The translations under genes and the position numbers were made by a program. Of a stretch of DNA of 64,000 nucleotides, positions 57,479-64,000 are shown piece by piece (within the stretch, counting starts at the first letter, position 1; each line of letters starts with the position of its first letter). The stretch is taken from the NCBI GenBank assembly GCA_963576785.1, contig OY756142.1, positions 3,472,001 to 3,536,000 of the forward strand. Reading direction: 5' to 3'. Under the pieces are notes generated by a model, which was not told the DNA's origin, did not search any database, and saw only the letters and a list, made by a program, of their open reading frames with translations. Source of the stretch: Chlorophyllum brunneum. Taxonomy: Eukaryota; Basidiomycota; Agaricomycetes; Agaricales; Agaricaceae.

Positions 57479-60400
57479 TTACGTTACAGTCAATGTCACA
57501 TTCTGGTAGGTTTGGTCGCTGGTGCCAACTTTGATAGTGAACGTTCCGGGTTCAACCGTCCACTTGTTGTTTTGGCCCCACAGACCGAGATCGTTCAGCT
57601 GTAGATCCAGTGTTACCGTGGTGGATTTACCGGCCCTGGGTTTTGATTAGTAATTAGAGTCGGGGAATGGGCAGAGCACATACGGGATGTCGACTTTAGA
57701 AAACCCGATGAGTTCTTGATTGGGGGTTACGACCGAACTCAGGTCATCAGTGGCATATACTTGAACAACTTCCTTTCCATCGAGCTTTCCCGTATTAGTG
57801 ACAGTGACCGAAACTTTCACAGATTTTTCCCGGCGGCTAACAGACGACGGGGAGACGCTCAAATCCGAGCTGCGGAAATAAGGCTTAGTGGCAGGAATCA
57901 CGTATGGCAGGACAGACTTACTATTCGAACGTTGTATAGCTCAAACCGTGGCCGAAACCCCAAAGAGCCAGAGGGCTATCGAGAACGTACTACGAGTGCA
58001 TCAGGAACAACACCAATACTGGATGTATTGCAATATGTACCTGGTTCCCAAACTTAAGAGTCCCATCGTCGAGTATCGCTCCCGGGTTAGAGGCTGGTTT
58101 TCCGCCTTTGAGATAGTTGTAAAAGACTGGGGTAGTTCCAACATCACGAGGGACGGAGACAGAGAGCCTGCCCGAAGGGTTGACATCTCCGAAGACCACC
58201 TCAGCGAGAGCACGGCCTAACCGGGTTCATTAGAAGCCTTTGCGCTAAAGATGGTAAGTCACATACCTCCGTATTCACCAGGATAAAATTGGTGGATAAT
58301 TGTATCCACATCTACATGAAGGTGAGACGTAATCCCCGCAATGGAAGTAATTACATCACTCACGGTCCTTGATCCATGGTTCGGCAATTGGTTTGCCAGC
58401 GACGTATACGACGATGGTCGGCTTTCCGGTTGATTGAATAGCCTTGACGAGTTCGAGCTGAGCACCGGCGAGGCCGAGATCGGATTCATCACGCTGCTCT
58501 CCCGTCGTGGCATTAGTGCCCGGCGTCCAGAGTAAAGTTTGATCAAGCGACCACGTTCCGACCTACCCAAGTAAGCTATCAAGCTCTGTGATTTCTCTTC
58601 TGAGAAGACTTACCATGACAATAGCAACGTCAGAGTTTTGAGCAGTCGTGACTGCCTCGGGGAAGCCAGACTGATCATTTGACCAAAGCTCTGCACCTTG
58701 GGCAAAGTTGATTTTGGTGGAGCTAGAAATGCTGGAGAGGTGCTGTTGGAAGCCTTGGAGAGGGTTGATAGCATTGTGGGTCGCGTTGAAGAAGACATAA
58801 TCACCAAACTGCACTAAATCAGATTCCTTTTCGTGCCGGAAATCAGTCATGCGCTCACCGATACGCGGTTGACCTGCGGACCAATCAAGGCAATAGATCC
58901 GATGTCTTTGCTTAGAGGTAGGACGTTATTCTTATTCTCCACAAGCACAATGGTTTCCCTATCGGCACGCTGAAGGACCGCTTGTGAGGCGGGTGTGCGG
59001 AGAGTTGAGATGTAATCGGCGTAGGGGTAAGGATCTGGGGGGGATTAGCACATTGCCACACCTAAGCTCAGCGAACGCACTCTCAAAAAGACCGAGGGAG
59101 AATTTGGTACGTAAGATGTACCGAACGGTATCATCAATAAATTTCACGTTCACGCTCCTGTCTTTCACTTGTTGTGGCAAGGTTTCGTACGTGTATGATC
59201 CTGATAAGGCGGTATCGGATCAACTGTTCAGGATGCAGCGATTGGAGAACACCTACCGCCACCCATTTCACCGCTAAGTCCATTTTCAAGAGCAGCCTTT
59301 GCGGCGCATTCACGAGTGTCACAAGTACCATGCAGCGTAATCTGGAGGTCGATCGAGCCTGCATCACACGTCACCCAGTACTTGTAACCCCATTCCTTCC
59401 GGAGCTGAGAAATAGAGTTGGCGTCTACGGTGGAGGCTTTCGACTGTCAGACTCACGATATCCGTCAGGAGATCTATATACATCAAGAGTCATTAGTACC
59501 TCAAGAGGAAAGCAGCAATGGACCAGTGACAACGTACGGGAATTTGCGACGGCGGGGATACCATCATAGCTAGCATAGGCAGTCATGATGGAAAGCGAAT
59601 CCAGGCAGGCACGATTGAAAGGTCGCAAGTATGTCGTGCGGAGTTCGCGTTCACCACCAGATACTTGGGCAAGGTTCCTGTAGCGGGTTTCAACGCTCCC
59701 TAACACAGGGTGAGAAAGGGACTTGACTCACAGTCCACCTTGGGGAGAACCGAATGCTGCAAAGTGCTTGCAAGTTGCTGCAACGCGAGCAATGGCTGTG
59801 GAGCTCGTGTTGCGGCGGCTACCGTCCTGAAGTCCATGAACATAGGCGTAACCAAGTTCACCAGTGAGGTAGGGTGATTCGCCGAAGTTTTCCTCAACAC
59901 GACCCCACCTCAACTCGCGGGAAAGGTCAAGAACAGGAGCGAAAACGTGGTTGATACCAAGGCCTTCAGCTTCTTGGGCGACAACGTCAGCAACATCGTG
60001 AATTAATTGGGTATCGAATGATGCGGCGAGTCCAATGGGCGAAGGGAAGATTGTACCGTTGTCGGTAAAACCGTGGAGACCTTAAAGGGATATCAGGAAG
60101 AGAACTCAGTGAAGAGTAAGAATACGTACCTTCCGACTGGAAGAGTGCGGGAATTCCCAAAGTTGTGTTCTCCATCAGGTACTTTTGGCCAATAGTGATG
60201 GCATAGACAAGTTTTTCCCACGGCGTTTGATAACCTGCCCAAATGCTTCCAGCGCGAGTGCTCATCATATGGGCCTGGGTAATGTACGGTTAGCAATGAA
60301 TGTCATTAGAGTTAACAGCCAATGACCTACCAGTCCGGTGTCATTGTGGGCGAGAGTGTCATCCAATGGGTTGCTCATGTCCATCCAGCCATTGATATCA

Positions 60401-60690
60401 CCTTGAATTCTGAAAGTCGTTTGTGAAGGGTTTAAAGAAAGGGTATCGTGCTCTTACAACTGAGAGACCTTTTCTTCCAAGGTCATACGTGGAAGGAGGT
60501 CCTTAATTCTAGCCTCAATCGAGGCCTTAGGATTCTTGTACAGAGGAACCGATCCATCCTTGTTGGCCTGGCGCGCCTCAAGACTGAAATGCAAACCATC
60601 TCGAACGCCGAGAAGTTCATTGGCGACGACGCCTTGAGAGAGGCAGGACAGTAAGGCAGACAGTAACAAGAACTTCCGTGAACCAGCCAT
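57479..60690 (-). CDS. Secreted GH3 beta-glucosidase with fibronectin type III-like domain
   Basis: ATG at complement 60,688-60,690; signal peptide FLLLSALLSCLSQGVVA. Then comes LLPRMTLEEKVSQL and IQGDINGWMD (60.4 kb), followed by LGIPALFQSEG, GTIFPSPIGLAASFD and FAPVLDLSRELRWGRVEENFGE (59.9 kb), the (beta/alpha)8 domain. CKHFAAFGSPQGG and IMTAYASYDGIPAVAN lie at about 59.55-59.75 kb. The nucleophile Asp is in WVTCDAGSIDLQ (about 59,370). The second domain has RADRETIVLVENKNNVLPLS and FPEAVTTAQNSDVAIV, then GKPTIVVYVAGKPIAEPW and FGDVNPSGRLSVSVPRDVG. The C-terminal domain has VSVTVTNTGKLDGKEVVQVY (about 57,750-57,830) and ends VTLTVT at 57,479. Complete GH3 layout with many short introns. It would hydrolyse cellobiose and other beta-glucosides outside the cell. 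Neighbouring GH92 and peroxidase genes are on the same strand. Confidence 0.92.
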
Positions 60691-62214
60691 GGCGCAGGGG
60701 AGACTCTGAAAGAAAGAGAGGCGGGGTTGCACGCCAGAAAATCTTCTACCCGAACTTTATAGCCAAGGAAAGGTGGTTCCACATGTTTAGCGATCCAAGG
60801 GGAGCGAATGCGGTCGTCATTTGTCTCGATTTTGACCGTCGTTGTGAGCAATCCTTGCTGGCCTGTCCGAAAATATTGTCGGATACAAGCCAGCTGACTT
60901 CCAGGATAGAGGGTCACCTAGCCGGTCCCTTTCCCGGCCCTACGTTTTACTACATATCCCTGCGCCATGGCCGAAGTTTCTCCAAGGCGTTTCTCACTCC
61001 CCAAGCCGTGACGGCCCGCGAAGGTGGATCAGAAGCTCCGGCACATCCTGTACAGGAAGAATTCCCATCGAATCGACGTACTTAAATTTAACCACTGTGA
61101 TCAGCGCGATGAAGGTACGTAGTCGGCTAGGTTGTTGTTAAGGGTTACGGGTGCGACTTCGGAGGTTTGCCAAAGCGCCTCTAATCGTTGACCCTAAGGA
61201 AAGTTTGAGCTGATAGTTTTCTGAACGATGCGAAGTGCGAAAACGGTGGCAAAAAGTCATGATCAAAAGCCACTCTCCAGCCGCCTGCGTCAACCACTTC
61301 ACGGCTATATCCGGTATCCCCGAAATTAGCTTTCGCATCTTATTTTCCAGTCCTCAGATTAGCGACGCGTACCACCTCTAGCCACATATAGGTTGGGGTT
61401 ACTCGCCAAAATAACGCCGATTGTCCCTCGGAATCAAATAGGTTGACCATTTTCCCAGCACCCAGGTTTTCCCGTTGTCCCAGGATCTTGCCATTGGGAG
61501 CTTGGCGCCACGTCTATGGCTGGAGCCATTTGGATTCTGTCATTCCTGTGCACTTGGCCTAATTACCTCTCTTCGCGCACATCTAGGCACTTCTTGGAGC
61601 TCTAAAGGGTCACAAACACGCAAAGTGGACAGATTCACGTAATGTTGCCGCCCGTACAGCCTGCCTATCTCTTCTTATCTGCAAGACGCCACCGTTCGGC
61701 ACCATACTTGCTTTGCATTAAGAGCTCTTAAGTTGGATGGAAGACTTACCTCGCGCCAGTCGTACAAGGTCAAGCCGCCGTGCTGACCGTGCTTGGTGCT
61801 TTTGGGCGCGAATATCACTCTAGATGTCTAATTATATTGCACTTCTTTGATTGTAGAAGGCACTTGGAATGATTAGTCTCCATACCTACCGAACAATCAC
61901 ATGTAATCTTTACGAGGCAAATCTCTCGAGAGGGAAGAATTGTTATTCAATTCAATGGTGCTCCCTCCTTCTAAATTGAGCGGCAAAGGACAGGTTCTGT
62001 CATACTCACATTCCAATGGGGGAGGCAGACAAAGTATATAAAACGTTTTACTATAGTAATGCATGAGGTATTCTTAAAACAGGGTAAGTACATCGTATTA
62101 TATGAGTATGTTAGATTGCACTACATATATCAACAAGCCGTCTTGGCATGAAATCAAATGTCCCAATCTCAGTTCCAGGGAAAATATCACGACGTGCGGA
62201 GGAGGGACGCAATA
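60691..62214. other. Intergenic region
   Basis: About 1.5 kb between the GH3 start and the peroxidase stop. Short frames overlap without family resemblance. It should contain the beta-glucosidase promoter (60,691 onward) and the peroxidase 3' end. No specific site could be identified. Confidence 0.45.
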
Positions 62215-63107
62215 TCATAGCTTTGCGTTCTCTGTGGATTTCTTTGCGGAATGCTGGTCATTACCAGCGGTAGCGACAGAAGAATCTGCTTCTGCCTTTC
62301 GCATGTTTTCCATCGCCGTCCTGAGCTCCTTGGCACGTTTCACAGTATCCAACAGCCCTTGTTTGTGGGTTGGTTTCCAACCGTTGGGGAGCTCTTCATG
62401 ACCAATCCACTTCCGCATCCATTCAGTGGGAACACCGACTTTGTCCTTTGACTTCGTCTCCCACACCCCAAGGATGATGGCCATTTCTCCGCGAGCAATC
62501 TCTGCGTGGACATTGTCCAGGGCTTTAGATGACTTCTCCCGGCGAATGCGGGAACGCGCCACGTCGATGGCGTTCATCAATGACTGAGGTTCGCCCGTTT
62601 CGGCGCTTGGTGTGCCGTTTCCCCCACCATTCTTTGCATCATTGATCAACTCCGCCACGAGAGCTGGGTCAATCGAAATCGGTGCATATTCTTCGCCCGT
62701 TGGTGTATCATGGTGAACAAGGCTAGCATCGTGCTCGATCACGTTGTGTTTCCCAATCTCGTAAAGGTCGATGGGCCGTATGCGCTTTAGCATAGCAAAG
62801 CCGACATAGGTAAGGAAGAGTGCAAGTGGAGTTGAGAGTCCATAACAAGCTTTCAGCCCACGTTGAATACGGTACGCTGAAACCTTCTTCCCATCGCGGT
62901 TACTGAGTATGAGTACATCAGCAAGCTATACAGGGGGATATGAATCGGAAGGACGCACATGTAACCATAATTTGCCATGGTGTTGAGAGCAGGGCATGGC
63001 GAACGACTGTCGCCTGGCTGCGGTGGACAGAACCCATGTTTTGCGGTCACAGGGCATTTATTGCCTTGGTGTTGGTGTACGGAAGGATGAGAGTCGGGAA
63101 GAGACAT
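62215..63107 (-). CDS. Heme-thiolate peroxidase, chloroperoxidase/unspecific peroxygenase family, 278 aa
   Basis: Model: complement join(62215..62902, 62959..63107), one 56-nt intron, frame exact. Exon 1 has QPGDSRSPCPALNTMANYGY, whose PCP motif supplies the proximal heme-thiolate cysteine (residue 38). The intron falls just after, before NRDGKKVSAYRI. Exon 2 has ACYGLSTPLALFLTYVGFAML, DLYEIGKHNVIEHDASLVHHD with the EHD acid/metal motif typical of short peroxygenases, then a Ser/Gly-rich loop. It continues with ARSRIRREKSSK, HAEIARGEMAIILGVW, and VPTEWMRKWIGHEELPNGW, ending in a charged tail. There is no N-terminal signal peptide, so it is probably intracellular. Such enzymes use hydrogen peroxide for halogenation, peroxidation or oxygenation. 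Substrate unknown. Length agrees with the short (family I) group. Confidence 0.9.
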
Positions 63108-63592
63108 TCTTGTCGGGGAGGCGGAGAACAGAACGTTGCGTACAGCAGTATGCCTGCCCTCTTATATAAAACGCATGGTGGAACAATGTACGTCCTAGTC
63201 GGGGACATTTCCATCATTTCTGCGCGTTTGTCACAGAGAACCCTGAAATGATCACCAAATTAGGTAGGTTGGTAAGGAGGCTACTGCCTTAACATGTCAA
63301 TCTTATGAGCTGGCGATGGTCGGTGACAGATATGGAGCGGTGAGATGGTGAAACTGCCCGCTATGAGGAGTCAGTATTAGGGTTTCTCGAGCTAGACGGA
63401 CCGTCGAGATACCACCGGTACAGCAAGGCTGCCGATAATCCCATTTGCCAACTTGCGGAAATCTTACGTAAGCGCAAACATGGAGTAATTATGTCACCTC
63501 CCCGAAGCCTCAATTGAGTCGCAAACTCTGTTGCAGCGAGTTCCTAACTATCGATCACAAGTCAAGTTATTAGAGTGCTACACCATATCTCG

Positions 63593-64000
63593 TCAGTCAG
63601 TTAAGCTTTTCAGGACATCTGGATTGTTCCCCCAGTCTGATATTTCATCACTCATCTCGAAGACTATTTCACCTCCCTTGATGATTTGTTCATGAGTCAG
63701 GATGGGCGCATCAATTCGTTCCCCGTTGACAGTCAGCGATTTGACATATTGCTTCTTCGTTGCCCCAGGAGAGCTGATGGTCAGCCGTCTTGAACCTGAT
63801 TGGGTGCTATTTGAAGCCGGTTGCGGCCAATCAATGATCATTTCGTCGAAGAAAGGCCTTTCAAATAGAACTAGTCATTTGCTGTGGACGTGCACTGCTC
63901 AAGGGAACTCACGCTCCAACAATATATTCTCCAGAGGCAGGGTTCACGGGATAGAACCCCATTGCACTGAAAATATACCAAGCACTCATCTGACCGCAGT
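63593..64000 (-). CDS. GH92 alpha-1,2-mannosidase, C-terminal part (gene runs off the window)
   Basis: The plus-strand window end reads, on the minus strand, CGQMSAWYIFSAMGFYPVNP and ASGEYIVGA. An intron with gtgagt follows (63,871-63,914), then PFFDEMIIDWPQPASN, RRLTISSPGATKKQYVKSLTVNG, ILTHEQIIKGGEIVFEMSDE and a stop at 63,593. G-Q-MSAWY-FS-MGFYPV-P and the later KYVKSLTVNG...L-H--I--GGE-VF-MS blocks are diagnostic of GH92 Ca-dependent exo-mannosidases. The 5' part and catalytic acids lie beyond position 64,000. Probably secreted or secretory-pathway glycan trimming. Same strand as the peroxidase, about 490 bp upstream of its start. Confidence 0.9.

Noticed and set aside
1..64000. CRISPR arrays, prokaryotic operons, phage or plasmid modules
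   Set aside because: No regularly spaced direct repeats and no bacterial gene families; the intron-rich genes are fungal.

Overview
The window looks like nuclear DNA of a filamentous basidiomycete, probably an Agaricomycete. Genes are broken by many 45-60 nt GT-AG introns. The gene families are typically fungal: a DUF6533 membrane protein, a heme-thiolate (peroxygenase-like) peroxidase, a GH3 beta-glucosidase, a GH92 mannosidase, small Cys-rich secreted proteins and URB1/Npa1. No bacterial, plasmid or phage signature was seen. All gene models here come from hand-splicing. Exon ends are given where the frame closes exactly; otherwise only the outer limits are given.

Layout. Positions 1-10,300 are a repeat-derived zone. 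A DUF6533 gene with its promoter and the last codons of an MFS transporter gene exists twice: copy A (about 1-7,663) and copy B (about 7,799-10,309). Copy A is shattered by at least three insertions: about 260 bp near its left end, a 4.3-kb AT-rich element with 17-bp perfect terminal inverted repeats, and a 753-bp solo LTR with an AGGG target duplication. The MFS (allantoate permease-like) gene follows on the minus strand (10.28-12.69 kb). Next come a hypothetical gene (13.3-14.0 kb, +) and the very long URB1/Npa1 ribosome-biogenesis gene (14.2-21.0 kb, -). A seven-exon thaumatin-like secreted protein (21.94-22.83 kb, +) and a conserved unassigned protein (about 23.2-24.7 kb, +) come next. Then follow a cytochrome P450 (25.1-27.4 kb, -) and a short-chain dehydrogenase with an in-frame stop (27.7-28.9 kb, -).

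The right half is sparse. It holds an HDHD2-type HAD phosphatase (31.7-33.0 kb, +), a two-finger C2H2 regulator (37.1-38.7 kb, +), a serine-rich unknown (47.1-48.2 kb, +), an ER DnaJ/TPR co-chaperone of the P58IPK/DNAJC3 type (51.4-53.3 kb, +) and an F-box-like protein with a frame break (53.9-55.0 kb, +). After these come a 117-aa six-cysteine secreted protein (55.3-55.8 kb, -) with a decayed tandem copy (56.9-57.4 kb), a GH3 beta-glucosidase (57.5-60.7 kb, -), a peroxygenase-like peroxidase (62.2-63.1 kb, -) and the 3' end of a GH92 alpha-mannosidase (63.6 kb to the window edge, -). Long stretches (29-31.7, 33-37, 38.7-47.1 and 48.2-51.4 kb) hold no gene I can support, apart from unidentified exon-like pieces.

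Functionally, GH3, GH92 and the peroxidase fit an extracellular/secretory saprotrophic toolkit, and the DnaJ protein serves the ER that exports such enzymes. The P450 plus SDR pair could once have been a small oxidative module, but the SDR looks inactivated and no scaffold synthase lies beside it. The clearest unusual biology is genome dynamics: nested insertions in a young segmental duplication, AT-directed decay, and tandem duplication followed by loss of a secreted-protein gene.
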